From positions 1-54,617 of the forward strand of contig CAJUNZ010000005.1 in NCBI GenBank assembly GCA_910587755.1: DNA of 54,617 bases. Reading direction: 5' to 3'. Position 1 is the stretch's first letter, and every line of letters starts with the position of its first letter. Below the pieces are notes generated by a model that ran no database searches, was not told the origin of the DNA, and was given only the letters and a program-made list of their open reading frames with translations. This DNA is from an uncultured Acetatifactor sp. GTDB lineage: Bacteria > Bacillota > Clostridia > Lachnospirales > Lachnospiraceae. Below are positions 8,453 through 16,106 of this stretch, one piece after another. A program made the translations under genes and the position numbers.

Positions 8453-9998
8453 TTTTGACCTGTTATATCCTGATGAACAAAAGCGCAGGGAAGGACGGGG
8501 GAGCAGCAGGATCAGTGCTGCGCTGCTGCATGACCTTCAGCTGGATGAACTGGCAGAGAGGGGGATTCTGGGCGGAGAAGAATACCAGATTTTGTGCGGG
8601 GAGATCGAGCAGCTGCCCGGGGATGTGGAAGTGATCCGTTTTCGCCAGACCGTGATGCAGGACCTGATGGAAAATCCGGCATTTGTGAAGGGGCTTTCAG
8701 CCCTGTGCAGGCAGCTGAAGGACGATATTCCCAGGAAGAGATATGATATCTGGGAACCCCAGACTCCTGTGTATAAAAATCTGGTGGATTATGTAGAGCT
8801 TTTGAAAAGAAACTGTCAGGTGCTGTACGGAACAGATTTCAGTGCAGAGACGAAATTCCATTCGGAGGTGCTGAATAACCTGGTGATTTTTTTAAGGGAG
8901 GGCGGCTGTAGAAGGAAACTGGAGGAGGCCGTGGGGCTGCTGGAGGAGATTTTGGAAGCCGGGGCAGTAGGATACCAGGTGCAGTACACCTGGGGCCAGG
9001 CCATGAGCAGAGTGGTCATACAAGAACTCTCCAGGGACAGTGTCTGCCCTATGAAAGAAAAGAGGCTACTGAAGAGGAAAACGCCGGATAAGGACCGCAT
9101 TGTCTCTGCGGATGGAAACCCTGTGCTGAGGAATAATATAGCGGAGATTTATTCTAAGACCATTGTCCGCCTCTGCGATTTTGCTTCCAGGCTGAACCAT
9201 GCTGTTGTGGGGGCTTTTCAGAGGATACAGAGCGGCCTTTCTTATTACCGGGCAGGGATAACACTATACCGGATGTACAGGGACCTGGATATTCCGGTCT
9301 GCTTACCCCTGGTATGGAAGGGAGAGCAGGGCAGGATGACATTTGCAGGTCTTTTTCCGCTTCGACTTGCTGCAGAATGTTTCCAGCAGGGCGGTGCAGG
9401 GAGCAGCGCGAAGATTCAGTGCAATGATTACTCCAATATGGAGGGAAGGATCGCTTTTATCACAGGGTATAACAGCGGGGGAAAGACGGTATTTCTCCAG
9501 TCACTGGGTACGGCCCAGATCATGTATCAGCTTGGGTTTTATGTTCCAGCCCGGTCCTTTCAGGCGGCACCTGTATCCTATATCGGGAGCCTGTTCGGTA
9601 GCATGGAGGACCAGAAGACGGAGCATGGAAAGTTGCAGCAGGAACTGGTCCAGGTAAGGGAACTGGCCCGGCAGCTTAAGAGGGGAAGCTTGATCCTGCT
9701 GAACGAGATCCTGGCCACGACTTCGGAAAAAGAGGGCAGTGAAATCATGGGAGAAGTGCTCCATGCCTTCTCAAAAATGCAGGCGCATATGGTGTTTGTA
9801 ACACACCTGTTCCGGCTGGCTGATGCGGCCCAGAAGGGCAGGCTGTGCCTTGCAGACGGGGAAAGGGCATTAAATTATGTGACGGAGAAGTATGATGAAA
9901 AGGAAGGGGATGAAAAAACATACCGCATTATCCAGGGGGCACCTATGGATGATATCTACGAGGGCAGGTTTGCTGATCAATATTTAAAAATAAAATGA
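8445..9998 (+). CDS. MutS-like ATPase (core and ATPase domains only)
   Basis: This protein of 517 residues is a MutS family relative. A helical lever/clamp-like region (about 20-320) is followed by an ATPase domain with Walker A (GYNSGGKTV) near 341, a Walker B-like ILLNEILATTSEKEG near 418, and a VFVTHLFRL motif equivalent to the MutS H-loop. The DNA mismatch-binding domain is missing. The Walker B Asp is replaced by Asn, as in its neighbour. The start at 8445 follows AAGGAG, which lies inside the preceding MutS-like gene, and overlaps its stop by 8 bases, so the two are translationally coupled and may form a heteromer. Its place among exporters is unusual; a role in mismatch repair is doubtful. 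Confidence 0.82.
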   Translation: MLSFDLLYPDEQKRREGRGSSRISAALLHDLQLDELAERGILGGEEYQILCGEIEQLPGDVEVIRFRQTVMQDLMENPAFVKGLSALCRQLKDDIPRKRYDIWEPQTPVYKNLVDYVELLKRNCQVLYGTDFSAETKFHSEVLNNLVIFLREGGCRRKLEEAVGLLEEILEAGAVGYQVQYTWGQAMSRVVIQELSRDSVCPMKEKRLLKRKTPDKDRIVSADGNPVLRNNIAEIYSKTIVRLCDFASRLNHAVVGAFQRIQSGLSYYRAGITLYRMYRDLDIPVCLPLVWKGEQGRMTFAGLFPLRLAAECFQQGGAGSSAKIQCNDYSNMEGRIAFITGYNSGGKTVFLQSLGTAQIMYQLGFYVPARSFQAAPVSYIGSLFGSMEDQKTEHGKLQQELVQVRELARQLKRGSLILLNEILATTSEKEGSEIMGEVLHAFSKMQAHMVFVTHLFRLADAAQKGRLCLADGERALNYVTEKYDEKEGDEKTYRIIQGAPMDDIYEGRFADQYLKIK

Positions 9999-10184
9999 AT
10001 CTTTGTGTGTTTCATACCGAATATTAAAATTTACTGGTCAATTGCATGCAAAAGAACCATATGGTTTTTGGGAAAATCTGAGCCAAAGAAACAAAACATT
10101 TTATCTGGGGGCCGAAGCAGATTATAGACATGCTGTCAGAAGGAGACCCTGTTTCTCGCATTATTGGATTAATTATGGTTATAA
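9999..10184. other. AT-rich stretch without a recognisable gene
   Basis: Base composition drops sharply from about here. A short open frame covers 10003-10194, but its translation matches no family I recognise and it lacks a Shine-Dalgarno site. It may be the scrambled 5' part of the ABC relic that follows. Confidence 0.4.
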
Positions 10185-10490
10185 CTGGAACTGAAAAATG
10201 GCATACATTCAATATTATCCAAAGAGTTTGATGAAGATGGTATTACTTTTTCTGGCGGGGAGTTACAAGAGGTTGCATTGGCGCGAATAATAGTCAGAGA
10301 TTGTGAGGTTGTTATTTTGGATGAGCCATTCAGCGCTTTGGATTCTTTGGCGGGAAATGACTTTTTTCATAATATGTTAGATATTGCGCAGGGAAAAACA
10401 ATTTAATATATTACACATCGCTTAACACCCATATAGCGGCATTGCCAGATGCTTTCTGGGTGGGATCATTTTCTGATGATGCTGCAAAAT
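10185..10490 (+). pseudogene. Relic of an ABC exporter ATPase domain (C-terminal part)
   Basis: In frame from 10185 the translation reads LELKNGIHSILSKEFDEDG and continues into FSGGELQEVALAR (signature) and VVILDEPFSALD (Walker B). A TAA at 10404 interrupts just before YITHRL (H-loop). From 10436 a different frame restores the next expected segment, AALPDAFWVGSF. Walker A, the membrane domain and any start are missing. It resembles the ATPase domains encoded at 12441 and 24160. It is clearly non-functional and marks deletion of a further half-transporter gene. Confidence 0.85.
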
Positions 10491-10569
10491 CGAAAAAAAA
10501 TTCAGGTTATCTGGAAATCCATCATAGCACGATGTAGTAGAGGCGAAAAACAGAATTGGTATAACCTAT

Positions 10570-10600
10570 TTGAAGTTTAGGTGTTCTAGAGTTTTATAGA
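10570..10600 (+). promoter_or_regulatory. Weak candidate promoter of the AT-rich exporter pair
   Basis: TTGAAG at 10570-10575 and TATAGA at 10595-10600 are 19 bases apart, which is longer than optimal. It lies about 33 bases before the start at 10633. Confidence 0.3.
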
Positions 10601-10632
10601 TTAAAGATTATCAGGGAAGGAAAAGTAATAGC

Positions 10633-12444
10633 ATGCACAGATACAAACGGATTATTGATAATCATATCTACGTTATGAAATTGATAAGAAAAGGGAGCAG
10701 GTGGTTTCCTTTTCTTTTAATATTATTTTCTATTATGCGTGGAATTAATGTCTTTATGATGACAACTTACCTTTATCAATATGTATTAAACTCATTGCAG
10801 GAAGGTGAGGAATTGCTGTCTATTTTTTTAGCAGTGGGAGGGATGTCTTTATTTTCGCTATTCTATAATATTGTGTTGCAATATAAAAATGTGGCAATCG
10901 AAATTACATCTTATAAAATAGAGAAGCAAATTCAAAAAACTTTACAGGACAAGGCGGTTTCTGTAGATCTTGGATGTTTTGAAAACCCGGAGTTTTATAA
11001 TTGCTATGTCAAAGCGCTGGCTGAAGTTTCGCAGCGCGCTCTCCGAACACTGGATAATATATGTGATTTGATTGTAAATGTGATCACCATAGGTTCTATT
11101 GGCACTTTGATTTTTATGATTGATCCCATTTTTGTTTTGCTGGCAGTGCTGCCTTTTGCTGCAACAATTCTTTTAGGTGAGAAGCAGAATAGTTTGAAGT
11201 ATGACAGAGATATGAAAAACCAGGAAATATCCCGTGAAAAAGATTATGTGCAAAGAATTTTTTACTTGAGTGAGTATGCAAAAGAGATGCGGCTTACGGA
11301 GATGCATAAAGTTATGTTGAGGAAAATGCATGAGACAGTATTAAGGCTAAAAGCAAATGTAAAACAATACGGTTATACGATTATGGGTTTGGAGTATAGT
11401 TTGGCAATATTTTATGATGTAGTTGTATATTTTTCTTCTATATTTATTGCTGCATACAAAACATTAGTGTCTTCTACCATGCTATTGGGAGATTGTTTTG
11501 TTGTCATTAATTCCATAACAAATATTTCGTATATAATAGGCGAGTGCGGAAGAAACATTATGGCTTTTGATGAAAACTCTCATTATATTGATAATATACG
11601 AAATTTTCTGGAATATGAGAATAAGACCCCTGACAACATCAATGGTGAGCCTGCTGGCCCATTGGAAAAGATGACATTTCGCAATGTAAGTTTTTCGTAT
11701 GAGGGGCAGGGAATGGAGACTCTTAAAGATATCAGTTTGAATATTTCTGCGGGTAAGAAAATTGCCATTGTTGGTCATAATGGTGCAGGAAAATCTACAC
11801 TGGTTAGATTATTGCTGCATTTTTATGAGCCCACAAGCGGGAGTGTTGAATATAATGGTAAATCAATTGACGAATATCAGATTTCTTCCTATCGAAAACA
11901 GTTTAGTACAGTTTTTCAGGATTTCCATCTTTTTTCTTCTGCGACAATTGCAGAAAATGTCATGGCATGCGGACATCTTCTGGAATGGCAGAAAGTTGAA
12001 GCTCAAAAGGCGCTGCAGAAAAGTGGGATATATGAGAAAGTGAATAGCTTGCCTAAAAAAATGGATACAATAGTGGGAAAGGAATTTGACTTAGACGGCG
12101 CAGTGTTTTCTGTTGGTGAAACACAGAAACTGGCAATTGCCCGTGCGATAGCAAAAAATACAGAGATTGTAATTCTTGATGAACCATCAAGTGCGTTAGA
12201 TCCCATAGCGGAAAATAAGATTTTTGAAAGTATTTTTGAAAACTTTCGTGATAAAACAGTGATTTATATTCTTCATCGTTTGTCCAGCGCGATTTTGGCA
12301 GATAAAATATACCTGTTGGAGGAGGGCAGAATTATTGAACAGGGAACTCATTCGGAATTGATTGCAATGAATGGGAAATATGCGGACATGTTCCGTAAGC
12401 AGGCGGAAAAGTATGTGAATTTTGAGGAGGGAGGAATAACATGA
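10633..12444 (+). CDS. ABC exporter half-transporter, pair B first subunit (AT-rich)
   Basis: This half-transporter of 603 residues has a membrane domain in about residues 20-320 (with YAKEMRLTEM in the coupling region) and an ATPase domain: Walker A (GHNGAGKST) near 380, Walker B (VILDEPSSALDP) near 513 and H-loop ILHRLSS. The signature reads FSVGETQ, with Val replacing the first Gly of SGGQ, so its composite ATP site may be degenerate. The start at 10633 follows GGGAAGGAAAAG. Base composition is far more AT-rich than the flanks, pointing to transfer. In domain sequence it resembles the half at 22337, so pairs B and D look like divergent relatives. An ATGA overlap joins it to the next gene. 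Confidence 0.88.
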   Translation: MHRYKRIIDNHIYVMKLIRKGSRWFPFLLILFSIMRGINVFMMTTYLYQYVLNSLQEGEELLSIFLAVGGMSLFSLFYNIVLQYKNVAIEITSYKIEKQIQKTLQDKAVSVDLGCFENPEFYNCYVKALAEVSQRALRTLDNICDLIVNVITIGSIGTLIFMIDPIFVLLAVLPFAATILLGEKQNSLKYDRDMKNQEISREKDYVQRIFYLSEYAKEMRLTEMHKVMLRKMHETVLRLKANVKQYGYTIMGLEYSLAIFYDVVVYFSSIFIAAYKTLVSSTMLLGDCFVVINSITNISYIIGECGRNIMAFDENSHYIDNIRNFLEYENKTPDNINGEPAGPLEKMTFRNVSFSYEGQGMETLKDISLNISAGKKIAIVGHNGAGKSTLVRLLLHFYEPTSGSVEYNGKSIDEYQISSYRKQFSTVFQDFHLFSSATIAENVMACGHLLEWQKVEAQKALQKSGIYEKVNSLPKKMDTIVGKEFDLDGAVFSVGETQKLAIARAIAKNTEIVILDEPSSALDPIAENKIFESIFENFRDKTVIYILHRLSSAILADKIYLLEEGRIIEQGTHSELIAMNGKYADMFRKQAEKYVNFEEGGIT

Positions 12445-14234
12445 AAAAGGAGATACATAACAATGTAACGAAAATATTTTATATGATTCGTTACATATGG
12501 AAATATACGCCATGCTATATGGGAATCTTGCTTTTGCAGGTACTAGGCAATGCCTTGTGGGATATTCTTGTGGGTATGTTGTTTCTGAAATATCTGTTTG
12601 ATGCCATTGAAGCAGGTGCGGATTACAGTGAGATTCTGTATCGTGCTGTTATTGTAATGGTGTATCGTTTGATTCTTATATTGTATGGAAAATGGATTGA
12701 AAATATTTATCGGCCGAAAGCAAATTTGAAGCTTCATGAAGGCATGCAGACGGAGCTTTATCAAAAAGCACGGAAGTTAGATTTGGCATATTATGATAAT
12801 CCTGATTTTTATAATCAATTTATCTGGGCAATTCATGAATCTGATACCCGTGCAGTGAAGATTATGTCGAATTTGAGTGATTTATTGAGCAGTATGATTT
12901 CTTTGCTTGGTATGAGTGCTGTTTTTTTGGCGATTGACTGGATTGCTGCTTTGGCCGTGTTAGTGTCATCAGCGCTGAGCTTTTTTATCAGAATAAAAGC
13001 TAACAAGATTAAGTATCAGAAAATGGAAGAAATGAAGCCACTTATCAGGAAGACAGATTATATTACGAGAGTTTTTTATCAAGGCGATTTTGCAAAAGAA
13101 TTGCGCATGGGAGACATGGTGAAAATATTACAAGATGACTTTGATAAATCTATGGATCAAAAAATCTCATGTGCAAAAAAATATGCACCTGGAATTCTTA
13201 TTGTTTCGTTGCTTTCACAATTAATGACGACCTATTTATTTAATATTGGAATTGTGGGATATCTTGTTGTGCGGTATATGTTAGACTCGGATTTTACATT
13301 GGGCGGTTTTTCTGTGGGAATTAATGCAACATGGAAATTGTTTGTACAAGTTAGCCGGATCATTGACTGCTTTTCCAGATTGAATGAGGATAGTGTCTAT
13401 GCGGATAAATTCCGGACATTTACTGAATTGGAGCCGCAGATTAAGAATGGGTATGAAAAAGCGGCCAAATTTGAGACACTTGAATTTCAACAAGTCTCAT
13501 TCTCTTATCCATTCGGCAATCAGAAAAACCGAGAGGTGCTTAAGAATATATCTTTTACAATACGCAAGGGAGAAAAAATTGCTCTAGTTGGATATAACGG
13601 AGCAGGTAAAACTACGCTTACAAAACTCGCAATGAGGCTTTATGATGTTACAGGTGGAAGCATAAAATATAATGGAAAAGAGATAAAGGAATATGATATT
13701 GAGTCATATCGGGCGCATATCGGCGCTGTTTTTCAGGATTACAAGATATTTGCTGCAACTGTCGCAGAAAATGTAGCCGGGGGCGAATACAGGGAAGATC
13801 AAAATATGGAAATCACAGAAGCACTAAAATCAGCAGCTTTTTGCAATAAACTTGAGACGCTTCCCAAAGGAATCCATACGATGCTGACAAGGGAGTTTGA
13901 TGAACAAGGCGTGAATCTTTCAGGTGGTGAGATGCAAAAAATTGCTATAGCACGGGCATTTGCAAAGCCGTATGATATTATCATTATGGATGAACCTTCC
14001 AGCGCATTGGATCCACTGGCTGAATATGAATTAAACAAAGTAATTGGAGCTGCTGCCAAAGACAAGACAATGATATTTATTTCCCACAGACTTTCGACAA
14101 CTCGTATGGCAGATCGCATTTATATGTTCGACAATGGGGAAATTGTAGAGCAGGGGAAGCATGAAGATTTAATGAGATTAAACGGAAAGTATGCGCAAAT
14201 GTTTTCAATTCAGGCGAAGAAATATCATTTGTAA
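12441..14234 (+). CDS. ABC exporter half-transporter, pair B second subunit (AT-rich)
   Basis: This protein of 597 residues has an exporter membrane domain (about 20-325, with FAKELRMGDM) and an intact ATPase domain: Walker A (GYNGAGKTT) near 383, LSGGEMQ near 493, Walker B (IIMDEPSSALDP) near 515 and FISHRLSTT. It is the probable heterodimer partner of the preceding gene, coupled by a 4-base ATGA overlap with its GAGGGAGG site inside that gene. The membrane-domain motif DLAYYDNPDFYNQFIWA parallels IDLKNYDDPAYYNEFVWA in the gene at 24160, so the two second subunits are related. Low GC supports recent import. Confidence 0.88.
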   Translation: MKKEIHNNVTKIFYMIRYIWKYTPCYMGILLLQVLGNALWDILVGMLFLKYLFDAIEAGADYSEILYRAVIVMVYRLILILYGKWIENIYRPKANLKLHEGMQTELYQKARKLDLAYYDNPDFYNQFIWAIHESDTRAVKIMSNLSDLLSSMISLLGMSAVFLAIDWIAALAVLVSSALSFFIRIKANKIKYQKMEEMKPLIRKTDYITRVFYQGDFAKELRMGDMVKILQDDFDKSMDQKISCAKKYAPGILIVSLLSQLMTTYLFNIGIVGYLVVRYMLDSDFTLGGFSVGINATWKLFVQVSRIIDCFSRLNEDSVYADKFRTFTELEPQIKNGYEKAAKFETLEFQQVSFSYPFGNQKNREVLKNISFTIRKGEKIALVGYNGAGKTTLTKLAMRLYDVTGGSIKYNGKEIKEYDIESYRAHIGAVFQDYKIFAATVAENVAGGEYREDQNMEITEALKSAAFCNKLETLPKGIHTMLTREFDEQGVNLSGGEMQKIAIARAFAKPYDIIIMDEPSSALDPLAEYELNKVIGAAAKDKTMIFISHRLSTTRMADRIYMFDNGEIVEQGKHEDLMRLNGKYAQMFSIQAKKYHL

Positions 14235-14248
14235 TTAAGTTGAGCAGA

Positions 14249-14275
14249 TTAGAGGGATTACTCCCCTAACTTTTC
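14249..14275 (+). terminator. Weak hairpin after exporter pair B
   Basis: TTAGAGGG (14249-14256) can pair with CTCCCCTAA (14261-14269) with one mismatch, followed by CTTTTC. It lies 15 bases after the stop at 14234. The same bases also encode the tail of a broken antitoxin on the other strand, so the hairpin may be incidental. Confidence 0.3.
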
Positions 14276-14436
14276 TGCTTCCAGCATAGCAGCAATCATT
14301 TTTTGTTGGGTGGTTCCAGCCTCACTTTATAGGGGGATGCTGTTTCATGAAGCGACTGGCGTACAAAAATGTTAAATGCCGCAGTCAGGTTCAGGCTAAG
14401 TTCAGTAAACAGCGCGTCCGCCTGCCCCTTGCTTTG
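14258..14436 (-). pseudogene. Relic of a RelB/DinJ-family antitoxin
   Basis: Read on the minus strand, the translation is QADALFTELSLNLTAAFNIF, then VRQSLHE and SPYKVRLEPPNKK, which is the ribbon-helix-helix pattern of RelB/DinJ antitoxins. A TGA follows. One base over, the frame gives MIAAMLEAEKLGE and a stop, the usual C-terminus, so a single A was probably lost from the A-run near 14297. The N-terminus is blocked by a TAG at 14437-14439, and no toxin gene is adjacent. It is a remnant of a type II toxin-antitoxin locus, consistent with past mobile DNA here. An open frame on the plus strand (14347-14583) is its antisense shadow. Confidence 0.75.
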
Positions 14437-14806
14437 CTACAGTCGGAACCGGCAGATACGCACAACAGTTCGGAGCCGGAGGCCCATCCCTGCCACAGTT
14501 GCGGTGAATGCGGAAACAAGGGGCAAAGTGTCACTCTTTTGGGGCTGAAAAGCCCTCAAACATACCTCAAGAAGAGCTTATGATCAAAGGTTTAAAGAAA
14601 AGCTCTTGCACATAATATGTCAAAATGATATAATACTAAATAACTGAAATTACTTCAAAAAGAGAAATTATATTTTTTGTGTTGTATTATTTTTTTATTA
14701 ACTGTTTTTTAATGTGATTTTACCAATATGAATATAGAAAAGCATAAATATTTTTTGCTTATGAAGAAGGCAATATATGGGTACATTGTGTTCTGGATGA
14801 CTGTGA
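14437..14806. other. Degraded region between relics
   Basis: GC content shifts within a few hundred bases: GC-rich to about 14580, then AT-rich. An extended -10-like TGATATAAT is at 14636-14644, but no gene with a ribosome-binding site follows. An open frame from 14728 (65 codons) has a hydrophobic start and then overlaps the solute-binding-protein tail in another frame. I see no intact gene. Confidence 0.45.
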
Positions 14807-14950
14807 TACTGCTGTATACGGGTGGAAGCCCAATGGTTTCTGGTACGGATGGAGACCATATGGGAGGAAGCGGACGATTACTTGAGTGGGATGGAGAGCA
14901 TGGAAGAGGTTATCCAGGTCATTGAGAACAGGGTGGGGATTTATAACTGA
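14807..14950 (+). pseudogene. C-terminal tail resembling a sugar ABC solute-binding protein
   Basis: In the frame ending at the TGA at 14948, the translation reads ETIWEEADDYLSG, then MESMEEVIQVIENRVGIYN. That pattern (E-E-x3-Y-x-S-G, then a helix ending I-x-N-R-V-x-x-Y) is characteristic of the C-terminus of clostridial extracellular solute-binding proteins. Upstream, the frame is closed by TGA at 14804. Only the last 40-odd codons survive. The assignment rests on pattern memory. Confidence 0.5.
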
Positions 14951-15006
14951 TATTTGTAAACGTATGTATAGGGTCATAAGGAGAAAGGAGTGGTTCCGCT
15001 GTACAG

Positions 15007-15063
15007 ATGAATTATGTGTGGATGTTTCTGAAGTTACTTGCTGAAGAAATTAAGGAGGGTTGA
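15007..15063 (+). other. Possible 18-codon ORF ahead of the C39-like gene
   Basis: The ORF starts at ATG 15007 and encodes an amphipathic 18-residue peptide beginning MNYVWMFLKLL. It ends at a TGA 3 bases before the next start and contains that gene's AAGGAGGG site. AAAGGAG upstream is too far away for ideal spacing. It may be a leader peptide or chance. Confidence 0.25.
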
Positions 15064-15065
15064 CT

Positions 15066-15839
15066 ATGCAAAATCATTTGATAATAATGGCCTTGTCTTT
15101 TTTGACAATTGCGATATCCACTCAGGGAAACAGTGGTTGTTTAGCAGGAGAAAATAAAGTTGTGGAAGATTTATGGATATGTGACGATTGGGCAGATGAG
15201 AAGCCGCAGACTGCTGAAGAACAGTACCAGGAGATGCTGAATGACTCGAAATACTCGGAAGAAGACCTTCAGGAATTCTATGATAAAATGTTTGCACCTC
15301 CCACAGTAACGAGAGCTGATATAACCTTTGAAGTGCTTGCAGTGCCATATTATCGGCAGGAGGAAGAATATTACGGTGGTCCGGCGACGGCGCGGCAGAC
15401 AGTGGCTTTTTTGACTGGAAATGTAGAAAGCCAGAAAGATATTTTTGAGAAAGTGAAAGCTGATGGGGAAGACAGTAAGGCAACATTAGGCGACAGATTG
15501 AAAAATTATGTCAACAGTATGCAGAGTGTGAATGTATATGCACTAAAATATCCGTCTTCTGCTTCAGAGATGAGTGAGGATATCTATGCCGATCTCAGCC
15601 GCGGCGTTCCGGTAATCCTGTGGGTTAAAGTGACACAGGAGGGCAACTGGATTTATAATACAAAGGGCGGTCATTTTATGAATGTCACTGGTATCAACAC
15701 CGGGGGCTCTCTGATAGAAGTTACTGATCCGTATATTATGTGGGTTGAAGACAGTCCATATATAACCGGTAAGTATTGGGTCACAGCAGAGGAAGCGTAC
15801 AGCGCGACGAAGGCAAGAGGCTTGGGATATTTTAAGTGA
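15066..15839 (+). CDS. Secreted C39-like peptidase fold protein lacking the catalytic cysteine
   Basis: This protein of 257 residues has an N-terminal hydrophobic signal (about residues 4-20), an acidic spacer, then a peptidase C39-like (papain-fold) domain from about residue 93. The motif normally read as Y-C-G-P-A-T-A-R-Q is here YYGGPATARQT: Gly104 (GGT at 15375) replaces the nucleophile Cys, one base change from TGT. The downstream His203 (GGHFMNVTGI) and Asp221 (VTDPY) are kept. It should therefore be exported but proteolytically dead, either a pseudoenzyme that binds peptides or a decaying gene. The start at 15066 follows AAGGAGGG; a TTG two codons earlier is less likely. It sits alone among relics. 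Confidence 0.8.
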   Translation: MQNHLIIMALSFLTIAISTQGNSGCLAGENKVVEDLWICDDWADEKPQTAEEQYQEMLNDSKYSEEDLQEFYDKMFAPPTVTRADITFEVLAVPYYRQEEEYYGGPATARQTVAFLTGNVESQKDIFEKVKADGEDSKATLGDRLKNYVNSMQSVNVYALKYPSSASEMSEDIYADLSRGVPVILWVKVTQEGNWIYNTKGGHFMNVTGINTGGSLIEVTDPYIMWVEDSPYITGKYWVTAEEAYSATKARGLGYFK

Positions 15840-15860
15840 TTAAGCTGTATAAGTCTGTAG

Positions 15861-15905
15861 GAAGCTGTCCGGGTCATGGAGGACGGGCTTGGGATTTTTA
15901 AAAAG
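15861..15905 (+). repeat. Second, diverged copy of the solute-binding-protein tail
   Basis: Bases 15867-15905 match 14908-14946 at about 74% (29 of 39) and read EAVRVMEDGLGIFKK in the matching frame, against EVIQVIENRVGIYN. A TAG precedes it at 15858. The two copies flank the C39-like gene, so an ancient duplication or two separate relics are possible. Confidence 0.5.
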
Positions 15906-15955
15906 CACTACTGGCGTGAGGGGCCATTCCCAACTGCCGGCGGTGCTTTTATATG
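15901..15955 (+). terminator. Rho-independent-like terminator after the C39-like gene
   Basis: The 15-base arm at 15901-15915 (AAAAGCACTACTGGC) pairs with 15936-15950 (GCCGGCGGTGCTTTT) with one mismatch and two G-T pairs. A 20-base loop separates them and four T residues close the 3' arm. It is 60 bases after the stop at 15839. Confidence 0.6.
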
Positions 15956-16003
15956 TTTTTGGCTGTTGATACACCAGCGGAAGCCCTGCGGCGCAGGTTA
16001 AAA

Positions 16004-16032
16004 TTGACAATAAAGCGCATCTGGAATATACT
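16004..16032 (+). promoter_or_regulatory. Promoter of the double-membrane-domain ABC gene
   Basis: TTGACA at 16004-16009 and TATACT at 16027-16032 are separated by exactly 17 bases, a near-consensus sigma-A promoter. It lies about 75 bases before the start at 16107. Confidence 0.7.
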
Positions 16033-16106
16033 GACAATAGTATAAAAATATATACGATCCTAAATAAGTGTTCCTGGATATTCCACGACTATACATAGGA
16101 GAAAAG

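Noticed and set aside
14347..14583. Plus-strand 78-codon frame with Cys pairs
   Set aside because: It is antisense to the RelB/DinJ remnant, which explains the sequence better; no Shine-Dalgarno.
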